Shown here: positions 7,747 through 17,531 of the stretch, piece after piece
Numbering within the stretch: the first letter of the stretch is position 1
Layout of the letters: every line of letters begins with the position of its first letter
Source: Alkalibacillus almallahensis
GTDB lineage: Bacteria; Bacillota; Bacilli; Bacillales; Alkalibacillaceae
Reading direction: 5' to 3'
Length of the DNA: 64,000 bases
Assembly: GCF_011761495.1 (NCBI RefSeq)
Contig: NZ_JAASRU010000002.1
Span: 186,001-250,000 of the forward strand
Made by a program: the position numbers and the translations under genes
Notes under the pieces: model-generated
Seen by the model: the letters and a program-made list of their open reading frames with translations, nothing else
Told to the model about the DNA's origin: nothing
Databases searched by the model: none

Positions 7747-8547
7747 ATGACAATACGAATAATAGAATTACATCCATTATTATTAATTGTCTGTGCTACT
7801 TCCTATGTGTTTGGTTGGTTTTTGGAATTATTATGTTTATTAGTCATTGTGCTAATTCATGAATTTGGACATGTCCTAACTGCAAAATATTTTGGGTGGA
7901 ATGTTACACGAGTTGTGATTTGGCCATTTGGCGGTGTTATGGAAACTTCGGATTATTATAACCGCCCTTTAAAAGAAGAATGGTTGGTAACAATTGCAGG
8001 GCCTTTGCAACATATATGGCTTTATGCAGTCATTATTGTTTTGGACAAGCTGTGGTTGAATGATGCATTAAGTCTATTATTAATTTGGATGAATTCAGCT
8101 ATCTTAGTTTTCAATTTGATTCCCGTCTTGCCATTGGATGGGGGTCGTTTATTATTGTTGTTTTTTCAACAGTATTTTTCATTTTATCGAACCATTATCA
8201 TGATGGCTATATGGTCGATTGTTTTTTTATTGTTTTTAAATGGTATACTATGGATTAATCAGTTGTATTCTTTACAATTGATGGGGATTTCCATTTTTTT
8301 AATTTTAGACAATTGGTTCTTGTGGAGACAGAGAGACCGATTTTTATTAAAGCACTTATTATCACGCCATTTACGAAGGCAAGTTAAGCGGGATCATATT
8401 TGTATATTACGAGCAAATCCCAATTACTCATTATCGAATATTGTTAAAGAATTCAAACGAAATCATTATCATTATGTTTATATTGAAGATGAAGATTTGC
8501 TTAGCGAAGATGATTGTTTAACAGGGTTATTCGGACAGGCTAGATAA
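7747..8547 (+). CDS. spoIVFB: Intramembrane site-2 protease SpoIVFB (pro-SigK processing)
   Basis: This 266-residue M50 family metalloprotease has the zinc motif HEFGH at about residues 38-42 and the third-ligand motif LPLDGGR near 131, both within membrane helices. The C-terminal cytoplasmic part resembles the CBS-like domain that senses ATP in SpoIVFB. It cleaves pro-SigK in the mother cell. Its substrate gene sigK is about 48 kb further along in this same window. Translation is coupled to spoIVFA. Confidence 0.92.
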   Translation: MTIRIIELHPLLLIVCATSYVFGWFLELLCLLVIVLIHEFGHVLTAKYFGWNVTRVVIWPFGGVMETSDYYNRPLKEEWLVTIAGPLQHIWLYAVIIVLDKLWLNDALSLLLIWMNSAILVFNLIPVLPLDGGRLLLLFFQQYFSFYRTIIMMAIWSIVFLLFLNGILWINQLYSLQLMGISIFLILDNWFLWRQRDRFLLKHLLSRHLRRQVKRDHICILRANPNYSLSNIVKEFKRNHYHYVYIEDEDLLSEDDCLTGLFGQAR

Positions 8548-8578
8548 TTAATAATTTTAATTCACCAGGGTGTTGATC

Positions 8579-9991
8579 ATGAGACAAATTTGGATACAAA
8601 CAAAAACACGGCACCAGCTTTACTTAGATCAAATCAATGGTCAAACGGCTGAGGTATTATTTCAAAAGATTACAGATTTTCAAACAGGAGATATTCTGTA
8701 CGGCACAGTTAAACAAGTTGATCAACGGCTGAAGGCTTGTTTTGTTGATGTGGGGCAGGGGGATATCGCTTATTTACCGTTTCGTTATATGGTTGATGAA
8801 AAGGTAGGTCATGGCGATTGGTTGCTAGTTCAAGTCGAACGATTAGCTACTCCATCTAAATATATGACGGTTACAACGAAACTGCAAATAAAGAATGACA
8901 CGCTTGTTTATTCGCCTTTCGAAACCTCTATTCATGTCTCTCATAAATTAACAAGCGAAGAAAGAGATCATTTAATTGAATTATTGTCTCCATACGTTAA
9001 TGAAGGCTTGATTGTTCGCACGAAAGCCAATCAATTGGATCAAACAACTCTAATAAATGGGTTAGAACGTTTAAAAACCGTGTATAAACAAATAAATGAA
9101 ATGCCCGTTAAGAAAGGGCTGGCTTATCGTCAAAGCCATCCGTTTATTACGGCACTTCAGCAAACGGATCTAAGTGACGTCGATCGAATTATTGTTGACG
9201 AACCAGATATGAAACAAAAAATATTATCCATACTACCTCATGTGTCTGAACGATTAAATCTGGATCGTCATTATCTTCATCACCGCCCTTATGGATATGA
9301 GTCATTGGCTGACGAATTAACGCGACGTCAGATTTCACTACCTAGTGGTGCAACATTAATGATTGACCAGACTGAAGCCTTAACAGCTGTAGATGTCGAT
9401 TTTGGTTCTTACCGAGTACATCAACAAACAGAGCCAGATTACATGGTGATTAATCGTGAAGCAGTCACACAATTAGCCAAGATTCTAAAAGAGCGGAACA
9501 TGTATGGTGCTATCATCGTTGACTTGTTAAACATGCAATCAAATAAAGAACAACAAGAGATTATAAATACACTAAAACAACATAACAAACAACAATCAGC
9601 TTCCATACACATTGTCGGTTTTACTAAACTTGGCATGTTAGAGGTGACTAGAAAACGAGAAGTATCTAATAGTTACCAATTCTTTGGGGTCGATCAAAGG
9701 ACCTTAGTACCCACTGAAAATTATTACTTACAGCAGTTAGAGGAAGAATTGTGTTGGTTTGATGAAGACCGATCAATCGATGTTATTCACTTAGAAGTTG
9801 ATTCTAATTACAGCTCAATGATGAAGCCATTTCTAAAACTGTTACATGAAACACACGAATTTCATTTCCCCCTTTATATAAGTGCAAAAAAAGGTTTACA
9901 ATCACCTTATCAATTATATAAAATAGGTGACGTTCATTGGTTATTGTCACGCTATGAAGATAAAGGGTTGTCTATTGACAAGGCTTTTTAA
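8579..9991 (+). CDS. rng: Ribonuclease E/G family protein (RNase G-like)
   Basis: The protein has about 470 residues, with an S1-like domain near residues 30-115 followed by an RNase E/G catalytic core. An AVDVDFG stretch corresponds to the first catalytic Asp, and IVDLLNM corresponds to the usual IDFIDM with one Asp replaced by Asn. It lacks the Cys-rich zinc-link motif common in the family. This gene occupies this spot (between spoIVFB and rplU) in several alkaliphilic or halophilic bacilli and is absent from B. subtilis. The ATG at 8579 is preferred over the GTG at 8570 because AGGG then has proper spacing. Confidence 0.8.
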   Translation: MRQIWIQTKTRHQLYLDQINGQTAEVLFQKITDFQTGDILYGTVKQVDQRLKACFVDVGQGDIAYLPFRYMVDEKVGHGDWLLVQVERLATPSKYMTVTTKLQIKNDTLVYSPFETSIHVSHKLTSEERDHLIELLSPYVNEGLIVRTKANQLDQTTLINGLERLKTVYKQINEMPVKKGLAYRQSHPFITALQQTDLSDVDRIIVDEPDMKQKILSILPHVSERLNLDRHYLHHRPYGYESLADELTRRQISLPSGATLMIDQTEALTAVDVDFGSYRVHQQTEPDYMVINREAVTQLAKILKERNMYGAIIVDLLNMQSNKEQQEIINTLKQHNKQQSASIHIVGFTKLGMLEVTRKREVSNSYQFFGVDQRTLVPTENYYLQQLEEELCWFDEDRSIDVIHLEVDSNYSSMMKPFLKLLHETHEFHFPLYISAKKGLQSPYQLYKIGDVHWLLSRYEDKGLSIDKAF

Positions 9992-10004
9992 TACGTGGTA
10001 ATAT
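9975..10004 (+). promoter_or_regulatory. SigA-type promoter of rplU operon
   Basis: TTGACA (9975-9980), an 18-nt spacer and TAATAT (9999-10004). The -35 lies inside the end of the rng reading frame. Confidence 0.65.
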
Positions 10005-10010
10005 CTATAT

Positions 10011-10110
10011 GTTATGTTTTTGTAGCACCCGCATGCTACAACCGCTCAGAGAAGGTTTTTAAACTCAATTTGAGTACCTTTAATGGCGAGTCTGAGTAAT
10101 TAGAGGAGGT
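10011..10110 (+). ncRNA. Ribosomal protein L21 leader
   Basis: The structured 5' UTR before rplU contains a GTAGCA/TGCTAC hairpin (10022-10039) and a longer stem AAGGT...ACCTT enclosing ACTCAA/TTGAGT (10052-10080). The position and stems match the L21 leader family of Bacillales, thought to mediate autoregulation of the operon. Confidence 0.7.
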
Positions 10111-10116
10111 GCAAGT

Positions 10117-10425
10117 ATGTACGCAATTATTGAAACTGGTGGCAAGCAAGTAAAAGTTGAAGAAGGTCAGGAAATTTTCGTCGAAAAGCTAGATGGTGAA
10201 GCAGGCGAAGAAGTGACATTCGACAACGTTCTTTTCGTAGGTGGAGACTCTGCTAAAGCAGGAACACCATACGTTGATGGCGCGTCTGTTACAGGTAAAA
10301 TTGACCGTAACGGCAAAGGACGTAAAATCACGGTTTTCAAATATAAGCCGAAGAAGAACTACAAGCGTAAGCAAGGTCACCGTCAACCGTATACTAAAGT
10401 AACAATTGATAAAATCAATGCGTAA
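10117..10425 (+). CDS. rplU: 50S ribosomal protein L21
   Basis: The 102-residue protein starts [17 protein letters not shown] and ends in a basic 23S rRNA-binding region ([18 protein letters not shown]). This is the full family length. It is first in the rplU-prp-rpmA operon, with GAGGAGGTG upstream of the ATG. Confidence 0.99.
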   Translation: MYAIIETGGKQVKVEEGQEIFVEKLDGEAGEEVTFDNVLFVGGDSAKAGTPYVDGASVTGKIDRNGKGRKITVFKYKPKKNYKRKQGHRQPYTKVTIDKINA

Positions 10426-10436
10426 GGACTGTCAGC

Positions 10437-10769
10437 ATGATTGAAGTAATCGTTAACCGTTATCCTGATGATACAATTAAAGGCTTTCAAATGTCGGGAC
10501 ATGCAGATAGTGGCCCATATGGACATGATTTAGTTTGTGCAGCAGCTTCTGCTGTTTCATTCGGAGCTGTTAATGCGGTTATTTCAATATGTGACATTGA
10601 ACCATTGATCGATCAACGTGAAAATGGTGGATTTTTAAATGTGACGTTACCAGACGATTTAACAGGTGAAGTGTTAGAACAAGCACAATTACTGTTAGAA
10701 GGTATGGTCGTCTCACTTGAAACGATTGAAAGAGACTATGGACAATATATTCACATTTCAAAATCTTAA
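10437..10769 (+). CDS. prp: Ribosomal-processing cysteine protease Prp
   Basis: This 110-residue protein was formerly called YsxB. The catalytic pair is visible as the His in MSGHAD (about residue 22) and the Cys in DLVCAAASA (about 34). Prp removes the short N-terminal extension of L27 in Firmicutes. The substrate, encoded by the next gene, carries the required cleavage site. It is flanked by rplU and rpmA in the conserved order. Confidence 0.95.
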   Translation: MIEVIVNRYPDDTIKGFQMSGHADSGPYGHDLVCAAASAVSFGAVNAVISICDIEPLIDQRENGGFLNVTLPDDLTGEVLEQAQLLLEGMVVSLETIERDYGQYIHISKS

Positions 10770-10783
10770 GGAGGTGCATGGTA

Positions 10784-11074
10784 ATGCTACGTCTAAATTT
10801 ACAGTTTTTCGCTCAGAAAAAAGGTGTAAGTAGTACGAAGAACGGTCGTGACTCAGAGTCGAAACGTTTAGGCGCTAAACGTGCGGACGGTCAGTTCGTA
10901 TCAGGCGGTTCAATTCTTTACCGTCAGCGTGGTACGAAAGTTTATCCGGGCTATAACGTAGGAATTGGTGGCGACGACACACTTTTCTCTAAAGTAGATG
11001 GTGTTGTTCGTTTCGAACGTTATGGACGCGATCGTAAAAAAGTTAGTGTTTATCCAGAAGCTCAAGAAGCGTAA
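10784..11074 (+). CDS. rpmA: 50S ribosomal protein L27
   Basis: The 96-residue protein begins [15 protein letters not shown]. The LQFF-AQKKG motif is the Prp cleavage site found in Firmicutes, and removal exposes the mature N-terminus near the peptidyl-transferase centre. The ATG at 10784 is chosen over the one at 10778 because AAGGAGG is then 9 nt away and the start matches B. subtilis L27. It ends the operon before a terminator. Confidence 0.98.
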   Translation: MLRLNLQFFAQKKGVSSTKNGRDSESKRLGAKRADGQFVSGGSILYRQRGTKVYPGYNVGIGGDDTLFSKVDGVVRFERYGRDRKKVSVYPEAQEA

Positions 11075-11082
11075 TGGATGAA

Positions 11083-11118
11083 AAACCGACTCTAGCCTAA
11101 TAGAGTCGGTTTTTTTGT
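11083..11118 (+). terminator. Terminator after rpmA
   Basis: AAACCGACTCTA (11083-11094) pairs with TAGAGTCGGTTT (11101-11112), followed by T residues. Confidence 0.92.
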
Positions 11119-11219
11119 GATTATGTGATACAAATTAATAGTTATAGTGACCATTTTCGTCAAATGTTGAGCGTTAATTTATGGTATTATGGAGGAAAAT
11201 CTTAATGTAGGTGATTGTC

Positions 11220-11735
11220 ATGGAACGCCAACAATTTTTACAATGGTTACGTCAGTACCGACATGATTTAATGAATGATTTGCAAATCGTTCAAGGCTAT
11301 GGGAGTATGGGAAAGTACGAAAAGTCACTTAATAAAGTTAATGACTTAATTGAACGCTTGAAGCAAGAACGACTGTTACAAACGTTAAATTGTGATGAGT
11401 TTGTTTTCTGGTTGTTATCAACATCCCTAATGGAGCATGAATTAAATATTACCTTTTCGGTTAATACTGATTTAACAGAACTGGCAGCATTTGACGAAAA
11501 GTTAACCTATGATGGTCAAGCGATTGTTTCAGAGCTTGAAAGCAGTATTATTGCAATGACTGATGTATCAGTTCATGTTGCTATAGAAGGTGAAGAAGAA
11601 TTAACTTTACAGTATGATATTCATTTGCCGAATGAAGATCAATCAGATTTCATGGAAAGATTGTCTTTTAGTGGTGAATGTCTTCATGCTGAACAAAACG
11701 AAGAAAAAGTTTCAATCACGCTAATGTATCATTAG
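11220..11735 (+). CDS. spo0B: Sporulation phosphotransferase Spo0B
   Basis: The 171-residue protein has the phospho-acceptor helix QYRHDLMNDLQIVQGY near residue 16. The conserved His passes phosphate from Spo0F to Spo0A in the phosphorelay. The C-terminal half is the degenerate kinase-like fold. The ATG at 11220 is used because AGGTG is 6 nt upstream, and a GTG at 11211 is also in frame. A likely extended -10 (TGG-TATTAT, 11182-11190) precedes it. obg follows, as in B. subtilis. Confidence 0.92.
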   Translation: MERQQFLQWLRQYRHDLMNDLQIVQGYGSMGKYEKSLNKVNDLIERLKQERLLQTLNCDEFVFWLLSTSLMEHELNITFSVNTDLTELAAFDEKLTYDGQAIVSELESSIIAMTDVSVHVAIEGEEELTLQYDIHLPNEDQSDFMERLSFSGECLHAEQNEEKVSITLMYH

Positions 11736-11753
11736 GGTGAATGCAGGAAGTAG

Positions 11754-13052
<1,299 letters not shown>

Positions 13053-13068
13053 GATTATGTGTCAACAT

Positions 13069-13119
13069 CCCCTTACTGTGTGCATAAATTAGGGTAACGC
13101 CTAAATTCACAGTAAGGGG
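13069..13119 (+). promoter_or_regulatory. Hairpin enclosing the safA Shine-Dalgarno
   Basis: CCCCTTACTGTG (13069-13080) is the exact complement of CACAGTAAGGGG (13108-13119), which contains the safA SD. An inner AATTAGG/CCTAAATT extends the stem. It has no T-run, so it is not a convincing terminator. A SigE-like sequence (TCAACAT, 14 nt, CATAAATT at 13083-13090) would start RNA inside the loop. Confidence 0.55.
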
Positions 13120-13128
13120 GTATTTATA

Positions 13129-13593
13129 ATGAAATTTCATATCGTGAAGCAAGGTGAAACAATGGCCTCAATCGCGGAACAATATGGCCTTTCTGAATCA
13201 AATCTTTATGACATGAATAAACATTTATCTGATGTAACAGAAGTGTTAGAAGGCATGAAAGTGAAAGTGCCTCAACAAGCGGTAGCTAATCGCCAAGAAG
13301 TTAAACAAAAGCAAACGAGTTCGAGTCATTCAAATGAACGATTTCCGTTTCCAGATCATGCAAAACCTCGGTCGATCCCGGTTATAAGAGAAGACGAATG
13401 GTTTGATAAAAAATTAGCACCTTATATTCAAAATCAAGGAAATTCTAATTATAATAATGGTTCTTATCAACATTATGGTACTAATCAGCCGGTATCTTTA
13501 CCATTTCCGTATCCACATTTTTATCGTGAGAACCCGTATGGTTATGGCTGGAGTAATGGCTATGGCTGGAATAATGGTTGTGGTTGTCAATAA
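13129..13593 (+). CDS. safA: Short SafA-like LysM spore morphogenetic protein
   Basis: The 154-residue protein has an N-terminal LysM domain (residues 1-48, MKFHIVKQGETMASIAEQYG) and a low-complexity C-terminus rich in Tyr, Gly, Asn and Trp, ending GYGWNNGCGCQ. SafA anchors the inner coat at the cortex interface through LysM. The B. subtilis protein is much longer (387 residues), so this is a reduced version. Synteny between obg and nadE/coxA/yebC supports the call. The start follows AAGGGGG inside the hairpin described above. Confidence 0.75.
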   Translation: MKFHIVKQGETMASIAEQYGLSESNLYDMNKHLSDVTEVLEGMKVKVPQQAVANRQEVKQKQTSSSHSNERFPFPDHAKPRSIPVIREDEWFDKKLAPYIQNQGNSNYNNGSYQHYGTNQPVSLPFPYPHFYRENPYGYGWSNGYGWNNGCGCQ

Positions 13594-13604
13594 AAGTTTT
13601 AAAG

Positions 13605-13640
13605 TGATCAAGTCGCATTCGTCGGCTTGATTTTCTTTTT
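13605..13640 (+). terminator. Terminator after safA
   Basis: ATCAAGTCG (13607-13615) pairs with CGGCTTGAT (13623-13631, one G-U), followed by a T-rich run. Confidence 0.85.
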
Positions 13641-13693
13641 AATTCCATTATGATAGAATAAATTTAACAAAGTGGAGTAAAGGGGAGCAGTAT

Positions 13694-14452
13694 ATGGAGC
13701 AACATATCAACCAGTTAGTTCAGTGGTTACAAGAAACCGTTAAAGACACAAATTCAAATGGATTAGTTGTCGGTTTGAGTGGAGGTATTGATTCAACAGT
13801 TGTAGCATATCTAATTAAACAAGCATTTCCTGAGCAATCATTAGGAGTTATTATGCCTTGTAAGAGTGCAGATCAAGACCGTGATGATGCTGAATTAGTA
13901 GTAGAAGAATCTGGCGTTAATCATATGACGATTGATTTAACAGACCAACATGAATCAATGTTCTCGACCATTAAGCAACAAATTGAAAACCAAGGGGAAT
14001 GGAATTCGGATAAAGAACAAATCGCAGATGCTAATTTGCGTGCTCGCATGCGCATGAGCACCTTATACACGGTAGCTGCTAACTATAATTATTTAGTTGT
14101 AGGTACAGACAATGCAGCTGAATGGTACACAGGTTACTTCACTAAACATGGTGATGGTGGCGTTGATATTGTTCCATTACTTCACTATACAAAAGAAGAA
14201 GTTCGTGAATTAGGTCGTGCATTAGGTGTACCGAGTAAGATAGTTGATAAAGCTCCGAGTGCAGGATTGTGGGATGGTCAAACTGATGAGTCAGAAATGG
14301 GCGTTTCGTATGATGCCATTGATGCCTTCTTAAACGGAGAATCAGTGAGTGATGGCGATGCTGAAAAAATTGAAATCATGCATGAACGAACAGCACATAA
14401 ACGCGCTTTACCTAAATCACCTCCCGATTTCCATCATTTCACACTCGAATAA
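13694..14452 (+). CDS. nadE: NH3-dependent NAD+ synthetase
   Basis: The 252-residue protein has the N-type ATP pyrophosphatase P-loop GLSGGIDST near residues 28-36 and the later NAD-synthetase motifs (VVGTDNAAEWYTGYFTKHGDG, PSAGLWDGQTDE). It amidates deamido-NAD+ using ATP and ammonia. No glutaminase domain is present. The SD AAAGGGG is well placed. The gene is placed differently from B. subtilis nadE and sits between two spore-coat/cortex genes. Confidence 0.96.
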   Translation: MEQHINQLVQWLQETVKDTNSNGLVVGLSGGIDSTVVAYLIKQAFPEQSLGVIMPCKSADQDRDDAELVVEESGVNHMTIDLTDQHESMFSTIKQQIENQGEWNSDKEQIADANLRARMRMSTLYTVAANYNYLVVGTDNAAEWYTGYFTKHGDGGVDIVPLLHYTKEEVRELGRALGVPSKIVDKAPSAGLWDGQTDESEMGVSYDAIDAFLNGESVSDGDAEKIEIMHERTAHKRALPKSPPDFHHFTLE

Positions 14453-14463
14453 TTGTATGTTTT

Positions 14464-14500
14464 AACACCTCTTATTTCAAAATAATGAAACGGAGGTGTT
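14464..14500 (+). promoter_or_regulatory. Hairpin enclosing the coxA-like Shine-Dalgarno
   Basis: AACACCTC (14464-14471) pairs perfectly with GAGGTGTT (14493-14500), which holds most of the SD. TTTCA/TGAAA extends the stem inside. Only a few T residues follow. It could be a weak nadE terminator that also masks the SD of the next gene. Confidence 0.5.
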
Positions 14501-14504
14501 TTGC

Positions 14505-15002
14505 ATGTTTAAGTCAATAGTTATCATTCTGGTTACGTTTGTTTTAGTTTCAGGCTGTACATTTGTTAACCCAGAACGTGAGGCTAACCGAACGCAAGAT
14601 GATCACACGATGGAATCACAGGGAGACGCTGAGTTAACTCCTGAACAGCAGATTCGTTTGAATATGTATGAAAACCCTCATGAATACTTTAATGAGAAGC
14701 AAATTGAGGATACATTAGATAATTCGGATGGAAAACCGTATGTCTCTAAAGAAGTGACAGAACGTAAAGAGATGGAACGAAAATTATATGAAGAAGTGAT
14801 GCATTTAGATGAAATAAAACAAGCTGGTATTTCGGTCCAAGAGAAACACATATACGTGTCTGTTCAATTGACATCACGAACAACAGAGGAAGAGGCAGTT
14901 ACGGAAGTGAAAAAAGTAGTAGAAGACATTACAGATCGAACGGATGTCAGTGTCTACGTCAACCGAGAATTTCATAATCGTATCGAAGACCGAAAAGAGT
15001 AA
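14505..15002 (+). CDS. coxA: YhcN/YlaJ family sporulation lipoprotein (CoxA-like)
   Basis: The 165-residue protein has a lipoprotein signal peptide and lipobox VSGC (Cys near residue 17), then a YhcN/YlaJ-type C-terminal domain (YEEVMHLDEIKQAGISVQEKHIYVSVQLT). Proteins of this family are spore-associated lipoproteins. The B. subtilis CoxA/YrbB gene lies at this place, between safA and yebC. The ATG at 14505 follows GGAGG with 8-nt spacing. The gene symbol is inferred from domain and synteny. Confidence 0.72.
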   Translation: MFKSIVIILVTFVLVSGCTFVNPEREANRTQDDHTMESQGDAELTPEQQIRLNMYENPHEYFNEKQIEDTLDNSDGKPYVSKEVTERKEMERKLYEEVMHLDEIKQAGISVQEKHIYVSVQLTSRTTEEEAVTEVKKVVEDITDRTDVSVYVNREFHNRIEDRKE

Positions 15003-15025
15003 ACAGGCTCATCCTGTTTACTTAC

Positions 15026-15032
15026 ATATTAG
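15026..15032. repeat. Target-site duplication flanking repeat copy 1
   Basis: CATATTA here and again at 15241-15247, immediately outside the inverted ends of copy 1. Confidence 0.6.
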
Positions 15033-15240
15033 CTTTGTTAAAGTCCGTTGTTGATATTGTGATCCGCTATCGGTGGACGCTTTCCGCGGGCACGGCTCGA
15101 GCCTCCTCGGAAGAAAAGCACTTCCTGCGGGGTCTCGAGACACGTGCTGTTCCCGCAGGAGTCGCCACCTTCGCTACTCATAATTCAACAACTCTCAGCT
15201 ACATCATTTGAAAATTAACAATTAACTTTAACAGAGACTA
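15033..15240 (-). mobile_element. MITE-like structured repeat, copy 1
   Basis: This 208-bp intergenic element lies in reverse orientation relative to copies 2-4. Its ends are inverted repeats. The outer pair is CTTTGTTAAAGT near 15034 and ACTTTAACAGAG near 15226. The inner pair is TTGTTGATATTGTG (15049-15062) and CATAATTCAACAA (15180-15192). The GC-rich core can fold into a long branched hairpin. The 7-bp direct repeat CATATTA flanks it (15026-15032 and 15241-15247), as expected for a target-site duplication. Confidence 0.75.
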
Positions 15241-15266
15241 CATATTAATAATTGGGGGATTATATC

Positions 15267-16025
15267 ATGAAATATGCTATTGTAACAGGAGCATCAAAAG
15301 GGTTAGGAAAAGAAGTGGCTAAAAACTTAATGCAAAGTGGCTACCATGTTATTTCTGTTGCTCGCCAGCAGCAAGTTGACGAATTAGAAATGCTAACACA
15401 AAATAACGAACCGAATTACCGTCATATCTCAGGTGATTTATCTAATGTAGACCAAATCGAAAACATAGCGACATCTTTGGCGGAACAATTAAATCAACAA
15501 ACCGTGGAAGAGTTACTGATTGTAAACAATGCAGGTATGGTTACGCCTATGGGTCCTGTAGGTCAGTTAGAAAATGAAACGATTGCTAAACATGTCACAT
15601 TGAATCTAACAGCACCTATGATGTTAATTAACACATTAAAAGCGCAGGTTAATCCGAATCGTTTGGCTGTCATTAACATTACCTCAGGTGCAGCAGAAAA
15701 AGCAATCTACGGTTGGAATGCTTATAGTTCTACGAAAGCTGCGATTAATCAATATACAGAAACCGCAGCAGTAGAGGCAAGTGAGTTAGGCACTAATGAT
15801 CTTCACATTGCTTTTAGCCCTGGTGTGATGGACACTGATATGCAAGGCGAAATTCGATCTGCAACTACTGATGAGTTCAAAGACGTTGACAATTTCAAGC
15901 AATTAAAAGACAATAATCAATTGCGGAGCCCGAAAGAGGTTGCCGACTTATTACAAAACTTAATTAACGACCAAGAACAATTAGAAAACGGTCGTGTTTA
16001 CCGAGTTCATGATTTAATTCAATAA
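15267..16025 (+). CDS. Short-chain dehydrogenase (YueD/benzil reductase-like)
   Basis: This 252-residue classical SDR has the NADP-binding motif TGASKGLG at about residues 8-15, NNAG near 90 and the catalytic S...Y-x3-K set ([21 protein letters not shown]). It most resembles the YueD/(S)-benzoin-forming benzil reductase group. The physiological substrate is unknown. The ATG at 15267 follows a GGGGGA site. Its promoter region abuts, and may include, the end of repeat copy 1. Confidence 0.82.
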   Translation: MKYAIVTGASKGLGKEVAKNLMQSGYHVISVARQQQVDELEMLTQNNEPNYRHISGDLSNVDQIENIATSLAEQLNQQTVEELLIVNNAGMVTPMGPVGQLENETIAKHVTLNLTAPMMLINTLKAQVNPNRLAVINITSGAAEKAIYGWNAYSSTKAAINQYTETAAVEASELGTNDLHIAFSPGVMDTDMQGEIRSATTDEFKDVDNFKQLKDNNQLRSPKEVADLLQNLINDQEQLENGRVYRVHDLIQ

Positions 16026-16051
16026 TTTCCATAATAAGGGAGGGGAATGTC

Positions 16052-16771
16052 ATGGCTGGACACTCAAAATGGCATAATATTAGACATAAAAAGAATGCCA
16101 AAGACGCTCAGCGCGGGAAACTTTTTATGAAACTGGCTAAAGAAATCTATGTGGCTGCAAAAGAAGGTGGTGCTGATATGGAAACAAACTCAGCACTTCG
16201 TTTGGCAGTTGATAAGGCCAAATCAAACAATATGCCGAATGATAATATTGAGCGCGCTATTAATAAAGCAACAGGTAATCTAGATGGTGCTAATTATGAA
16301 GAATTCACTTACGAAGGATATGGCCCAGGTGGAATTGCCGTTATGGTCGATGTACTAACCGATAATAAAAACCGCACAGCCTCAGAGGTACGCCATGCAT
16401 TTAATAAGAATAATGGTAACTTAGGAGAAAATGGTTGTGTCTCTTTTATGTTTCGTCGCAAAGGTTATATCGCGATTGAGCGTGATCAGATAGAGACTGA
16501 TGAAGAGGAGTTTATGCTAGAAGCGATTGAAGCGGGTAGTGAAGAAATCGAAACAAGTGATGAAGTATTTGAATTATTTACTGAACCCGAAGATTTTGAA
16601 ACGGTTCGTGACACGATGAAGGAACATTATTCATTAGCAGCTGCTGAATTAACGATGGTTGCTGATACGTATACACCCATTCCAAATGAACATGAAGAAG
16701 ATATGGACCATCTTCTTAACATGTTAGAAGATCTTGATGATGTGCAAGAAGTCCATCACAATATGCAATAA
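16052..16771 (+). CDS. yebC: YebC/PmpR family translation/regulatory protein
   Basis: The 239-residue protein starts [19 protein letters not shown], the family signature, and has full length. The family was annotated as transcriptional regulators. Recent work links members to translation of proline-rich stretches. It has a GGGAGGGG ribosome site and its own terminator, and it precedes ruvAB as in B. subtilis (yrbC). Confidence 0.97.
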   Translation: MAGHSKWHNIRHKKNAKDAQRGKLFMKLAKEIYVAAKEGGADMETNSALRLAVDKAKSNNMPNDNIERAINKATGNLDGANYEEFTYEGYGPGGIAVMVDVLTDNKNRTASEVRHAFNKNNGNLGENGCVSFMFRRKGYIAIERDQIETDEEEFMLEAIEAGSEEIETSDEVFELFTEPEDFETVRDTMKEHYSLAAAELTMVADTYTPIPNEHEEDMDHLLNMLEDLDDVQEVHHNMQ

Positions 16772-16777
16772 TTAAGG

Positions 16778-16810
16778 GCCACTTCTCCAAGCTGGGGAGG
16801 TGGCATTTTT
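16778..16810 (+). terminator. Terminator after yebC
   Basis: GCCACTTCTCC (16778-16788) pairs with GGGGAGGTGGC (16794-16804, with G-U pairs), followed by ATTTTT. Confidence 0.85.
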
Positions 16811-16914
16811 ACTTTATGGTGTTAAAAAAACGTAACAATAAATTACGGACGAATGGGCTATGACATGTTAAACTAGAGAGAGAACGTTTGTTCAGACATA
16901 GTAGGAGGAACAAA

Positions 16915-17520
16915 ATGTACGCATATATACAAGGTAAACTAACATCGATTACCGAAGAGTATGTCGTTTTGGATGTTGATGGCGTCGGTTATGAAATATG
17001 GTGTCCACATCCTTTACGTTACCAATCCAAACAAGACGAATCCGTTAAATTATTTACATATTTTTATGTCCGTGAAGATACTCAGATGCTTTATGGTTTC
17101 TATCAGAGCGAAGAGAAAGATTTGTTTAAGAAGTTATTAAACGTCTCGGGCATTGGACCGAAAAATGCGTTAAGTATTGTGAGTGAAACATCCGTCCATG
17201 ATTTTGCTCAAGCCATTGAACAAGAAAATGATGCTTATTTAACCAAATTCCCTGGTGTCGGTAAAAAGACAGCTCGCCAAATGATCTTAGACTTAAAAGG
17301 AAAAGTGGATGCATGGATGCAAACGTCTGTTGATGATATGTTGACGATTGAGCATGAAGCACAGCCAAACCATCAGCAGTATGACGAGGCAATAGAAGCA
17401 TTATTGACACTTGGTTATACGAAACGAGAAATTGATAAAATCGCACCAACATTAAAATCTTATCAAGCAGAATCGACAGATGAATTGGTGAAACAAGGTC
17501 TTCAATTATTAATGCGTTAA
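16915..17520 (+). CDS. ruvA: Holliday junction branch migration protein RuvA
   Basis: The 201-residue protein starts MYAYIQGKLTSI. It has an OB-fold N-terminus, tandem helix-hairpin-helix motifs (VSGIGPKNAL, FPGVGKKTA) and a C-terminal domain III that binds RuvB. It forms the tetrameric platform on four-way junctions. The ATG at 16915 follows GTAGGAGGAAC. An in-frame upstream start at 16888 lacks an SD. ruvB follows after 11 bp. Confidence 0.97.
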   Translation: MYAYIQGKLTSITEEYVVLDVDGVGYEIWCPHPLRYQSKQDESVKLFTYFYVREDTQMLYGFYQSEEKDLFKKLLNVSGIGPKNALSIVSETSVHDFAQAIEQENDAYLTKFPGVGKKTARQMILDLKGKVDAWMQTSVDDMLTIEHEAQPNHQQYDEAIEALLTLGYTKREIDKIAPTLKSYQAESTDELVKQGLQLLMR

Positions 17521-17531
17521 GGGTGAGTTGA

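Noticed and set aside
16801-16888. Promoter for ruvA
   Set aside because: Only poorly spaced matches were seen (TTACGG and TAAACT about 20 nt apart), so none is reported.
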